Part shown: piece after piece, positions 1-7,308 of the stretch
How positions within the stretch are numbered: position 1 is the first letter of the stretch
Layout of the letters: every line of letters begins with the position of its first letter
Source: an uncultured Pseudomonadales bacterium
Lineage (GTDB): Bacteria > Pseudomonadota > Gammaproteobacteria > Pseudomonadales > CANNCY01
Length of the DNA: 64,000 nt
Direction: 5' to 3'
Assembly: GCA_947503335.1 (NCBI GenBank)
Contig: CANNCY010000001.1
Location: forward strand, 1,026,958-1,090,957
The notes under the pieces: model-generated
Database searches by the model: none
Told to the model about the DNA's origin: nothing
Seen by the model: only the letters and a program-made list of their open reading frames with translations
Position numbers and translations under genes: made by a program

Positions 1-713
1 TGAAGCCACAGCGCTCATTAGTGAAGCTTGTGAACAACTAAACACGCCTGGCTTCGCCATCTCAATCGCGGTCAAAGACAAGTTTTCATGGTCAGGCGCA
101 TGTGGCTTTGCCGACCTTGAACAGAACGTCCCCGTCTCCCCTGCGACTACAAAGTTCAGAGTTGGCAGCATAGCCAAGCCGTTCACTGACCTCGGCCCTA
201 TGCATTAGTTGAAAATGGCAGCATAGACCTTGATGAGCCCATACAGATCTATGTGCCAAGCTTTCCTGAAAAGCAGCACCCTATTACAGTGCGACAGCTT
301 TCAGGACACCTGGCCGGCATTCGCCACTACAAAGATGATGAATTCGACAACACTCGCAAATACAGCAGTGTTATCGAAGCCTTATCCATCTATGACCAAG
401 ACCCATTAATCGATATCCCCGGTAACAACTATCGCTCTACAAATCGAAGCCAGAACTAATTAATAAGATGTGGGCGAGCCAAACTACATCGGCTGGTGAA
501 CATACGAACTATGGTGTTGGTTGGAATATCGCCACCCTTCCCGATGGATCTACTTGAGATGGTCACGGCGGAGGCAGTGTTGGTGGTACATCCATGCTTT
601 GGATAGAGCCTTCGCGAGGGATTGTAGTAGCGACAGCATCCAATCTAACTCGGTTTAATCAAGGTGAGCTATTTTCAAACTTGGTCTCAATCATTGAATC
701 ATCGCAACCGTAA
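1..713 (+). pseudogene. decayed serine beta-lactamase-like hydrolase
   Basis: Three separate reading-frame pieces together spell a serine beta-lactamase/penicillin-binding-like hydrolase. The first (from base 2) ends with the SxxK nucleophile motif as SIAK, then shifts frame near base 200. The second contains LSGHLAGI, matching the usual LLSHTSGI block, and stops at 459. The third contains HGGGSVGGTSMLWIEP and IVVATASNLT, matching the C-terminal H-G-G block, but has an in-frame TGA near 555 between LPDGST and DGHGG. The piece between residues of the second and third block is partly missing. The family acts on peptides or beta-lactams in the periplasm. The 5' end lies outside the window. The several lesions make this a pseudogene. 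Confidence 0.85.
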
Positions 714-978
714 CGCCAGACTAGGAGCACAGTGCATCCAACCATTTTTGGACGTGTGGGGACATGGGTAAACCATTCTCGACGCCAAAGTATAAGTTCA
801 CCCTACTTAGTAAACGTTTGTATCTAACTTCAATTAAGCTAATGAGACTGCTCTGCTGAATCAAGTACCACTGCTTACACCAGATTTTAGCGTAGACCCA
901 AAATTAGATAAGCATAATGGTACGCAATATGCTTGTACTTAGAAAATCTTGGGAAAAGCTACAATTTGGGAGTAATAC

Positions 979-1245
979 ATGATTCAGTTCGTTTATGCTG
1001 TGGGCGCGATCGCGATAGCCTACAAGTTAGTCGATAAGGGTTTGAAGCAACACCTAAAAAACGTCGACAACAACGCTCAACGCCAACACGAGAAAACAAT
1101 GAATGCCACAAAGCATGATCAGTGGAGGGAAAAAGTGAGCACTGGAGAACGGCTAGGAATATTTAAGCCCAAGCAAACCAAGCCATCGATCAATCGCGAC
1201 CGAAACCTAAACGGCAAAAACTCTGATGATCTCAGTTCTGATTAG
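979..1245 (+). CDS. small membrane-anchored protein of unknown function
   Basis: An 88-residue protein, not recognised. The start ATG has a GGGAG ribosome-binding site about nine bases upstream. Residues 2-18 (IQFVYAVGAIAIAYKLV) form one short hydrophobic segment; the rest is hydrophilic and strongly basic, rich in K, N and R. This is the layout of a single-pass membrane protein with a cytoplasmic tail. It stands alone between a pseudogene and a gene-free stretch. No function is proposed. Confidence 0.55.
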   Translation: MIQFVYAVGAIAIAYKLVDKGLKQHLKNVDNNAQRQHEKTMNATKHDQWREKVSTGERLGIFKPKQTKPSINRDRNLNGKNSDDLSSD

Positions 1246-1363
1246 CCGTAGCAGCTCTCGCCAGATGTGACAGCGCCCCCTTCTAAACAGCGTGTTGTTA
1301 GTTTAAATTTGAACTACTATAACCAACATTCTGTAACGTCTGGCACTCAATACTCTGTAAGAC

Positions 1364-1408
1364 TGTTGATTTGCATGCTCGATTGACCCACTGGGATGCA
1401 AATCAACA
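1364..1408. repeat. perfect 13-bp inverted repeat in intergenic DNA
   Basis: TGTTGATTTGCAT at 1364-1376 is repeated in reverse complement at 1396-1408 with a 19-base spacer. There is no T-run after either arm, so it is not a typical intrinsic terminator. It lies in the 294-base gap between two small unknown genes. A protein-binding site or a remnant of a mobile-element end are both possible. The rest of the gap is AT-rich and shows nothing else. Confidence 0.6.
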
Positions 1409-1539
1409 CATAACCCTTTAAATGAGAGTCATAAAGACAAACCAATATAAAAAGATGTAGGCAAATACGTATATACACTACGCTCACCACTCTATAAATT
1501 GTATGTTTTTCAACCACAACGTTGAGCTTCAGCGAATAA

Positions 1540-1938
1540 ATGAAAGATTATTATGTAGTCATCTTTAAAGCAGAAAGCACCGAAAACGGCTTAGATTATA
1601 AGTACTTTGAGAGTGTAGAAGATGCTGCCGAGTTCTATAGTAAAGTCGAGCATCTGGATGTAGTCGGTGCACAACAACCGTTCGACGCCGAAGATTATTT
1701 CAATTTATACGCAAACAAGCAAAAGCCGAAAATAGCAACTATTGAGGCATTAAGCCTTTCTAAGTGTTGGATAGCCTCACATATTTACGGCGATACTCGC
1801 ACCTATTGCCCGTTGCCTTTTGACGAATGGCTCACACGCCAGCCTAGCTATGATTTAGCCAATAGAACGCACATAACGCTATACAGCGAGTGCCTAACTA
1901 AAGGCGAGATTGAATGTGTTGTAAGTGACTACAGATAA
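1540..1938 (+). CDS. hypothetical cytosolic protein, 132 aa
   Basis: Not recognised. The protein is acidic and rich in aromatic residues, has no signal peptide or membrane segment, and starts with an alternating hydrophobic strand (YYVVIFKA) followed by a charged helix-like stretch (SVEDAAEFYSKVEHL). It is probably a small alpha/beta domain. There is no clear Shine-Dalgarno sequence before the ATG. It precedes the Sel1-repeat gene by about 120 bases on the same strand, with no evidence that they are co-transcribed. Confidence 0.55.
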   Translation: MKDYYVVIFKAESTENGLDYKYFESVEDAAEFYSKVEHLDVVGAQQPFDAEDYFNLYANKQKPKIATIEALSLSKCWIASHIYGDTRTYCPLPFDEWLTRQPSYDLANRTHITLYSECLTKGEIECVVSDYR

Positions 1939-2059
1939 ACGCTATGTCATGCACCTAGTCGGTGCCGGCCGTAGGTTAGGCGCTCCAAGCTACAAAATAG
2001 GTGTAAATTCTAGTAATGTAACCGAATCAAAAAACAACATGCTTATGGAATAACGCTTC

Positions 2060-3133
2060 ATGGAACTGAAGAAATTTATCACGATAGCCTCCGCAAGTAT
2101 TTTTGTGGCTGCTGTACACTGCAGCTCTGCTTATGCAGATCAGCAACGATTTGATAAGGGCGTGAAGTGCATTAATAACCAGGACTATAACTGCTCGTTA
2201 ATAATCTTTACCGAACTGGCTGAGGAAGGGTATGCAGCGGCTCAATACAATCTGGGTGTATTGTACGAGAAAGGCGACGGTGTCAAACAAGATTACTTCG
2301 TTGCCGCCGACTGGTATAGAAAAGCTGCTGCGCAAGGGGATACTATGGCTCAATTCAACCTTGGTGCAATGTACGATAAAGGCCAAGGTGTCAAACAAGA
2401 CTACTTCGCTGCAGTAGACTGGTACAGAAAAGCTACTGAACGAGGGTATACAAGAGCTCAATTCAGTCTAGGTGTTATGTACTACGAAGGACACGGCGTT
2501 AAACAAGACTACTTCGCCGCGATGGATTGGTTCCTGAAAGCTGCCGAGCAAGGGTCTGCGAGAGCTCAAACCAATCTGGGTTTTATGTATTCTAAAGGAC
2601 AAGGCGTTAAACAAGACTACTTTGCTGCAGTAAATTGGTACAGAAAAGCTGCTGAACAAGGGAATGTATTCTCTCAACACATCCTTGGCAGCTATTACAG
2701 CAGCGGCATAGGTATCAAACAAGACTACTTCGCTGCAGTGAATTGGTACAGAAAGGCTGCTGAACAAGGGTATGTTAAGGCTCAATACAATCTGGGTGTA
2801 TTGTACGAGAAAGGCTACGGTGTCAAACAAGATTACTTCGTTGCCGCCAACTGGTATAGAAAATCTGCTGAACAAGGATATGCTCAGGCTCAATACAACC
2901 TTGGTGTAATGTACGCTAACGGCTACGGTGTCAAACAAGATTACTTCGCTGCCGCAGATTGGTATAGAAAAGCTACTGCGCAAGGGTACGCAGCTGCTCA
3001 ACTCAATCTGGGTGCAATGCACTATTACGGCCAGGGTGTCAAACAAGACCGTCAAGAAGCTAAAGAGTTGTTTGGCAAGGCTTGTGACAATCGACTACAA
3101 GAAGGCTGTGACGCGTACGCCAGTATAAAGTAA
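2060..3133 (+). CDS. exported Sel1-repeat (TPR-like) protein
   Basis: A 357-residue protein with an N-terminal signal peptide (KKFITIASASIFVAAVHCSSAYA; cleavage likely after residue 26) followed by eight consecutive 36-residue Sel1-like repeats. Each carries the LG.MY..G.GVKQDYFAA.DWYRKAAEQG pattern. Sel1/TPR solenoids are protein-protein interaction scaffolds; secreted bacterial members act in envelope stress, secretion and host contact. The last repeat degenerates into QDRQEAKELFGKACDN and ends with two cysteines, as in many Sel1 proteins of this kind. The repeats are very similar at DNA level, so copy number probably changes by slippage or recombination. The partner protein is unknown. Confidence 0.88.
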   Translation: MELKKFITIASASIFVAAVHCSSAYADQQRFDKGVKCINNQDYNCSLIIFTELAEEGYAAAQYNLGVLYEKGDGVKQDYFVAADWYRKAAAQGDTMAQFNLGAMYDKGQGVKQDYFAAVDWYRKATERGYTRAQFSLGVMYYEGHGVKQDYFAAMDWFLKAAEQGSARAQTNLGFMYSKGQGVKQDYFAAVNWYRKAAEQGNVFSQHILGSYYSSGIGIKQDYFAAVNWYRKAAEQGYVKAQYNLGVLYEKGYGVKQDYFVAANWYRKSAEQGYAQAQYNLGVMYANGYGVKQDYFAAADWYRKATAQGYAAAQLNLGAMHYYGQGVKQDRQEAKELFGKACDNRLQEGCDAYASIK

Positions 3134-3291
3134 CTTTCTGCGGCGTCTTTCGTCGTGGCGAGATCACCTTTAGCCATTCAAAACACGATAAAAAGTAGCT
3201 CGGCCTACACCTAGCTGCTTGTGTAAGTACCCCGTAGAATAGAGCAGCTCAATCGTGGTATTCCTACAAACTAAACCCAAGGAGATTTACG

Positions 3292-3414
3292 ATGAGCAAA
3301 CGCATTGTTAATTTGCATCTAAACATTAGCCCACGAATTACGCCGATCAATGACTTTGCTGCTCCGTCGGTGATGAATACATATTCCAAGCTAAACCAGC
3401 AATGCTATACTTAA
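3292..3414 (+). CDS. possible 40-aa microprotein
   Basis: A short open frame that starts MSKRIVNLHLNISPRI and has a good Shine-Dalgarno sequence (AAGGAG, 3279-3284) seven bases before its ATG, which is the main reason for listing it. It has no membrane segment and no recognised motif. It lies in the 620-base gap between the Sel1 gene and the next exported protein. Confidence 0.35.
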   Translation: MSKRIVNLHLNISPRITPINDFAAPSVMNTYSKLNQQCYT

Positions 3415-3443
3415 GCGAGTCTAATCAACCTAGGTTCTGCGGC

Positions 3444-3560
3444 ATGATTTTGGTATACATATTCGGTGCTATAACGCTAGCAGTAATGGCAATTTCATTT
3501 ATAGCCATCGTCATAGACGAAAAGCGTCAAATTGAATTGGAGCGTAATCGCCGCCACTAG
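3444..3560 (+). CDS. possible single-pass membrane microprotein, 38 aa
   Basis: A short frame with one clear hydrophobic segment (VYIFGAITLAVMAISFIAIV) followed by a charged tail (DEKRQIELERNRRH). That composition is typical of real small membrane proteins and is unusual for random sequence. The ribosome-binding site is weak (GCGGC only). Function unknown. The remaining bases to 3757 show nothing recognisable. Confidence 0.4.
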   Translation: MILVYIFGAITLAVMAISFIAIVIDEKRQIELERNRRH

Positions 3561-3757
3561 CAGCAACAACGCGGTAGCAAGCAAATCATCTGATACTTCA
3601 TTAAATCTTGTTTACTGCTCATTTTTATCATCTACTCAAAAAAACACAGCGCTGCTTTCCTCAACAACCAGCTTGCCCCTTAGTAATATTGAAATTACTA
3701 CGAATTAGGCTGTAAACTCAGGTCGCTGTACTTCACAAATCATAGGGAGATGACCAA

Positions 3758-4612
3758 GTGAGAGTAATAGTCGTACTAACTGCGATGTTAGCAGCCTTCG
3801 TATATTCACCGCACATCGTTGCTAAAGACAAGCTCGAATCCCGAGCGCAAGTCATATTTAAGGCTTCAGGCCTCAAAGGCAAAATAAAAGACCAAGTGAT
3901 ATCAGATCCAGCCTTTCTAGACACTACTACAGGCCACCTAACTGAAGCCGCACTTACCACGCTGACCGCCCCCTCTGTAGGATTAGATATGGGTTGGGGC
4001 CTGGGCATCGGCTTATTAAACATGGCATTCAAGCCCGACCCAGACTTATCTCGATCAAGCGTTTTCTTCTGGGCACCTAGAGAGAAAAAGCAGAAAGAGG
4101 TCGAAGTACGCGAAGCGTACACGAAGATGTTCAATGACATTTTGATTGATGAACTCACACACCTTGGCATCAATACACATGAGGTTATGCATATTAATGA
4201 TGGATCGTTTGTCAAAGCATACAGATCTATACGAATGACGTATTTCAGCGAGGATACCCTGTGCGAGGGCGAGTCCAACTGCATTGCTGGGCTGAAATTA
4301 TATCAATTGAAAAAGAAACGATGGTCAAAGAATCTTGGTATGCCGAAAGGGAAATACTGGTTTGCCAATCCATCCAAAACCAGCCTCCCCCCTAAAACTG
4401 TGATTGCCGACAACTATGGCGACAAGTACCGCGGCTTTAATGAGCTTGAATTGATGCGACGTATCAGCGCTAGAATGCCTGACTACTTTTATATGTTCTA
4501 CATTCCTGAATCTCTATGGCTTAATGCAGAGACGAAGAATAAGGTGCCGCTCATTATCGAAAAAGGCAAGGTTGAGTACTTTGTTGTTCCGAGTTTCGTA
4601 GCATCTGAGTGA
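3758..4612 (+). CDS. exported protein of unknown function
   Basis: A 284-residue protein starting at GTG, with AGGGAG about ten bases upstream. Residues 1-22 are a signal peptide ending AFVYSPHIVAK. The mature part has a glycine-rich hydrophobic stretch (GLDMGWGLGIGLLNMAF, about residues 67-83) and two cysteines close together (LCEGESNC) that could form a disulphide, so it is probably periplasmic or outer-membrane associated. No family is recognised. It is flanked by other exported or membrane genes in the island. Confidence 0.65.
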   Translation: MRVIVVLTAMLAAFVYSPHIVAKDKLESRAQVIFKASGLKGKIKDQVISDPAFLDTTTGHLTEAALTTLTAPSVGLDMGWGLGIGLLNMAFKPDPDLSRSSVFFWAPREKKQKEVEVREAYTKMFNDILIDELTHLGINTHEVMHINDGSFVKAYRSIRMTYFSEDTLCEGESNCIAGLKLYQLKKKRWSKNLGMPKGKYWFANPSKTSLPPKTVIADNYGDKYRGFNELELMRRISARMPDYFYMFYIPESLWLNAETKNKVPLIIEKGKVEYFVVPSFVASE

Positions 4613-4712
4613 CACCTACGAATAGTACTCGCAACATAAAATCCATTGCTCAGCAGATACAATTCTCAGGGTACATATCCCCCCTTTGTTTATTGACTCA
4701 AGGAGATTCGTC

Positions 4713-5243
4713 ATGAATGCATCGATCTTATTAGCAGTGATCGTCGCGACTGTCTTTACATTATTTGTGGTGCTGTTTCGTATCGCTAAGCTCCTATGCA
4801 CAAATGTCCTTGTTACTTATTCAAAGTTATTCTGTGGGCACTCTACCCCAAAAGCTTCAAACTCTATAAATACTGCGTCTATTCCTGTAGCACCGGAAGA
4901 TTTAGAACCACCGACTGTTAACCCTGCAACAGGATTACCAATGATTGGAAACTTCGACAGCATGGGGAACCCATATGGAATGGGCTCGGTTATGGGCCCA
5001 TATAATCCAGCAACAGGCCTACCAATGATGGTTGGAGAGCTCGATGTGGCGGGAAATCCGTTCGGCACCGATCTTACGGCCGTAAACCCAGCCAATGGCT
5101 TACCTATGATTGGCGGTGAAGATGGTTTGGATATTGAAGGCAACCCGTACGGAACTGATTGGAGTGAAGACTCCATCAGTACAAGCTTTGACGATAGCTT
5201 AGGTAATTCATTCGACAATGGCAGTGGGCACAATAACTGGTAA
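4713..5243 (+). CDS. membrane-anchored protein with NPATGLPM repeats
   Basis: A 176-residue protein. The ATG at 4713 is chosen over an in-frame start 27 bases upstream because AAGGAG sits eight bases before it. Residues 2-28 (ASILLAVIVATVFTLFVVLFRIA) form one membrane anchor. The C-terminal half has three copies of a motif NPATGLPMI, each followed about 15 residues later by GNPYG or GNPFGTD. The tail is acidic and Ser/Asn/Gly-rich. The repeats may be short linear binding motifs displayed on a membrane-tethered tail. The function is not known to me. Confidence 0.65.
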   Translation: MNASILLAVIVATVFTLFVVLFRIAKLLCTNVLVTYSKLFCGHSTPKASNSINTASIPVAPEDLEPPTVNPATGLPMIGNFDSMGNPYGMGSVMGPYNPATGLPMMVGELDVAGNPFGTDLTAVNPANGLPMIGGEDGLDIEGNPYGTDWSEDSISTSFDDSLGNSFDNGSGHNNW

Positions 5244-5264
5244 TTTACGTTCACTCAGCCCCAG

Positions 5265-5295
5265 TCTGACGGCCCTTATTTAGGGAGCCGTCAGA
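5265..5295 (+). terminator. strong hairpin after the NPATGLPM gene
   Basis: TCTGACGGC and GCCGTCAGA form a nine-base-pair stem with a further CCT/AGG pairing inside the loop. The following bases (CAAAGGGC) contain no T-run, so termination by this hairpin is plausible but not certain. Confidence 0.5.
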
Positions 5296-5391
5296 CAAAG
5301 GGCTCAAGTCGTTACACATCACAGTGAGATATTCAAAATCCTCGTTGCGAAAAATTCACCGACTTACATCGCCAATAATGCCTCATGTCAT

Positions 5392-5811
5392 CTAGTGCTT
5401 AAGTTCACGAGGAACCTCCTTCGCTTGGGCTATAGCTAGCCAGGTGTCGACCTTGCGTAGAAACCTAGAGGTGCCAACAAGGTTCGGTTCCTGCTCGATA
5501 ATCCAAATCGGTCTAATTCCATCAAAAGGATGCTCGTCTTGCACCCCGTTTACAAACAACGTTACCGCTTCGTAAGAACCCAAGTAACTGTGCAAATAAG
5601 CTATCGCAAATGTGATATTCCTACTGCACTTCCTAATCGTTGGGCAGTCTATTTCATCCAACGCTTCTAAGTCCGAATCTACACAAAACGACGGAGGTAG
5701 ACCTAGCGCTAACCGCTGCTTTTCACGATCTAGACCCCATGCGCCGAGATGATCAAGACAGTACGGCAACATTGAGGATATATTAGGTCGAGATCTAATA
5801 TAGGTAGTCAT
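5392..5811 (-). CDS. hypothetical protein, second gene of an unassigned pair
   Basis: A 139-residue protein. Its ATG immediately follows the TAG of the upstream gene (TAGATG), and a consensus AAGGAGGT lies inside the end of that gene, so the two are translationally linked. The C-terminal half (LGSYEAVTLFVNG...GIRPIWIIEQEP...FLRKVDTWLA) vaguely resembles the toxin-binding C-terminal domain of Xre/MbcA/ParS antitoxins, which would make the pair a toxin-antitoxin module. The match is too weak to assign. No signal peptide or membrane segment. Confidence 0.55.
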   Translation of the reverse strand: MTTYIRSRPNISSMLPYCLDHLGAWGLDREKQRLALGLPPSFCVDSDLEALDEIDCPTIRKCSRNITFAIAYLHSYLGSYEAVTLFVNGVQDEHPFDGIRPIWIIEQEPNLVGTSRFLRKVDTWLAIAQAKEVPRELKH

Positions 5812-6243
5812 CTAGACCTCCTTACTCGATTCCGGTCTAATCAATAGCAGCTTCGGCTGACTAAGCTTCGGCTTAAATACTGTATCGCCGTCGACAATCG
5901 AAATCATCTCGTCTGGTGATAGTTCAATCTCATTCTGCAGATGGCAAATAACAGCATCGTTACACACTCTATTAATCGCCTTATACCACGCCACTATTTC
6001 TTCGTTACCCTCATACGTATCTTCGAATGAGGGTAAGCGACTGACATTCAAATTCAAGCTAGACGCTAGTAGGTACGACAACTTTGCCAGCTGTGCGTCC
6101 AATCGCCTTCTGTCAATTGAGTAATCAAAAGGACTTTGACATTCAACTATATGCGTCGCTCGGTACGTCAGTAAATAATCAAGTCTTTCTAAGGGGCTAG
6201 ACACCAACTCTAGTTCGGTTCTCAGTTTATCGAATTCGTGCAT
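5812..6243 (-). CDS. hypothetical protein, first gene of an unassigned pair
   Basis: A 143-residue, mostly helical, acidic protein with no recognised domain. The ATG has an AGAGGA ribosome-binding site. It is followed without a gap by the 139-residue gene. Its promoter must lie in the 6244-6390 region, divergent from the repeat-bearing leader of the recombinase operon. A small two-gene cassette next to a recombinase suggests a toxin-antitoxin or regulatory module, but the sequence does not show which. Confidence 0.55.
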   Translation of the reverse strand: MHEFDKLRTELELVSSPLERLDYLLTYRATHIVECQSPFDYSIDRRRLDAQLAKLSYLLASSLNLNVSRLPSFEDTYEGNEEIVAWYKAINRVCNDAVICHLQNEIELSPDEMISIVDGDTVFKPKLSQPKLLLIRPESSKEV

Positions 6244-6390
6244 TTGAGTTTCCTCTTTCGGTTAATTTCTAATTGCAAATGAATCTTAACGGCAGTTTTA
6301 AAACTGCAAGCCGCGCAAGGCTAGAACCTCTCTAGAACGAAAAAATATCTCAAATTTAGCGAAAAAACATAGACAACTCGTTTTGCTCCT

Positions 6391-6800
6391 TTAGGAAAAA
6401 ACGGTCGATTTTGTCGACCGAAAAGAACCTTTTCTCTTCTCGTATGCGCGATACGGTTTTAACGAAAAACCTACAGGAGGTGCGGCCACTACTCAGTAGT
6501 GAAAACTCCAGAAATGCGTGATATCTGCAAAAAATTACGACTTTTTTTGCACATTTAGGAAAAAACGGTCGATTTTATCGACCATAAAAACCTTTTTTCT
6601 TCTCACGTACGCGGTACGGTTTTACCGAAAGATGAATAGGCGATGCAGCTACTCACTCAGCATGAAAACTACAGAACTGGGTTATGTCGAAAAAAACTTC
6701 GACTTTTTTGCGGTTTTAGGAAAAAACGGTCGATTTTATCGACCATAAAAACCTTTTTTCTTCTCGCGTACGCGATACGGTTTTAACTAAAGATTAGTAG
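6391..6800 (+). repeat. three tandem ~162-bp leader repeats with internal inverted repeats
   Basis: Copies begin at 6391, 6555 and 6716 (periods 164 and 161). Each starts TTAGGAAAAAACGGTCGA and contains an inverted repeat GGTCGA-N5-TCGACC (6403-6419, 6567-6583, 6728-6744), then a second dyad around CGTAC-GCG-GTACG, then GGTTTTA and an AGGAG-like element. Only the third copy is followed by a real gene start (6812). Between copies two and three a GTCGAA/TTCGAC hairpin with six Ts (6686-6709) looks like an attenuator. The copies could be a duplicated leader or recombinase-binding sites. An open frame at 6662-6748 (28 codons) bridges copies two and three but has no ribosome-binding site. Confidence 0.85.
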
Positions 6801-6811
6801 GAGTTACAAAG

Positions 6812-7306
6812 ATGAAATTTTATTTCGGTGCCGGAATCGAAATTAAATTCGAAGAAAAGGAAATATACGTTCGTTCTATCGAAGGGTTTTCGAAAGAAGA
6901 ACCATCGAAAGGCGATGGTACGACTATCGTGCCAGCCGATAGAATTTACGTGTTGGAACAACAAAACGGCACGTTCGCCCCGCTATCCTCAAGATCGAAG
7001 ATCGCATCGATCGTCAGCCGTAAACGCGGAGAACGTGCAATTGTCTATGTTCTCAACGACCGTTCTCTCGATTCAAAGGCAGCTTCAAAAATCATTTTGT
7101 CGAGAGAGCTCTTTATCCCATCTGAATCCCCTCACGCAGACCAAGTATCCGATACGCTACATACTCTTGCCTGCAGAGATCAATCGACCTTCCAAGTCAA
7201 CATGCCCTCGATAGCCCTGTTTTTCGGAAAGGGATTGGGAGTGGCTTCGACTATTAGAAACAAAATTTCTGATTACGAAAAATTCATTGACGCAAAGGAG
7301 CCTTAA
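6812..7306 (+). CDS. small first gene of recombinase operon, unknown function
   Basis: A 164-residue protein, not recognised. A GTAGGAG ribosome-binding site precedes the ATG. Its N-terminal half is rich in predicted strands (MKFYFGAGIEIKFEEKEIYVRSI; RAIVYVL). The stop codon is two bases before the ATG of the 664-residue gene, and the AAGGAG for that gene lies inside this one, so the two are co-translated. By position it is likely an accessory or regulatory partner of the recombinase module. That is inference from context only. Confidence 0.6.
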   Translation: MKFYFGAGIEIKFEEKEIYVRSIEGFSKEEPSKGDGTTIVPADRIYVLEQQNGTFAPLSSRSKIASIVSRKRGERAIVYVLNDRSLDSKAASKIILSRELFIPSESPHADQVSDTLHTLACRDQSTFQVNMPSIALFFGKGLGVASTIRNKISDYEKFIDAKEP

Positions 7307-7308
7307 GG

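Noticed and set aside
2198..3055. Long open frames antisense to the Sel1 gene, including one of 195 codons
   Set aside because: They mirror the 36-codon repeats of the coding strand, have no ribosome-binding site and carry no independent domain.
5392..5811. Firm assignment as an Xre/MbcA-type antitoxin
   Set aside because: The resemblance is limited to a few hydrophobic and Gly positions, and the partner does not show RES-toxin motifs.
6518..6748. 76-codon open frame across the leader repeats
   Set aside because: It reads through dyads and a terminator-like hairpin, starts at GTG without a ribosome-binding site, and is explained by the repeat structure. A shorter 28-codon leader peptide at 6662 cannot be excluded.
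6391..6800. CRISPR array
   Set aside because: Only three units of about 162 bp, with related sequence throughout and no unique spacers; no cas genes nearby.
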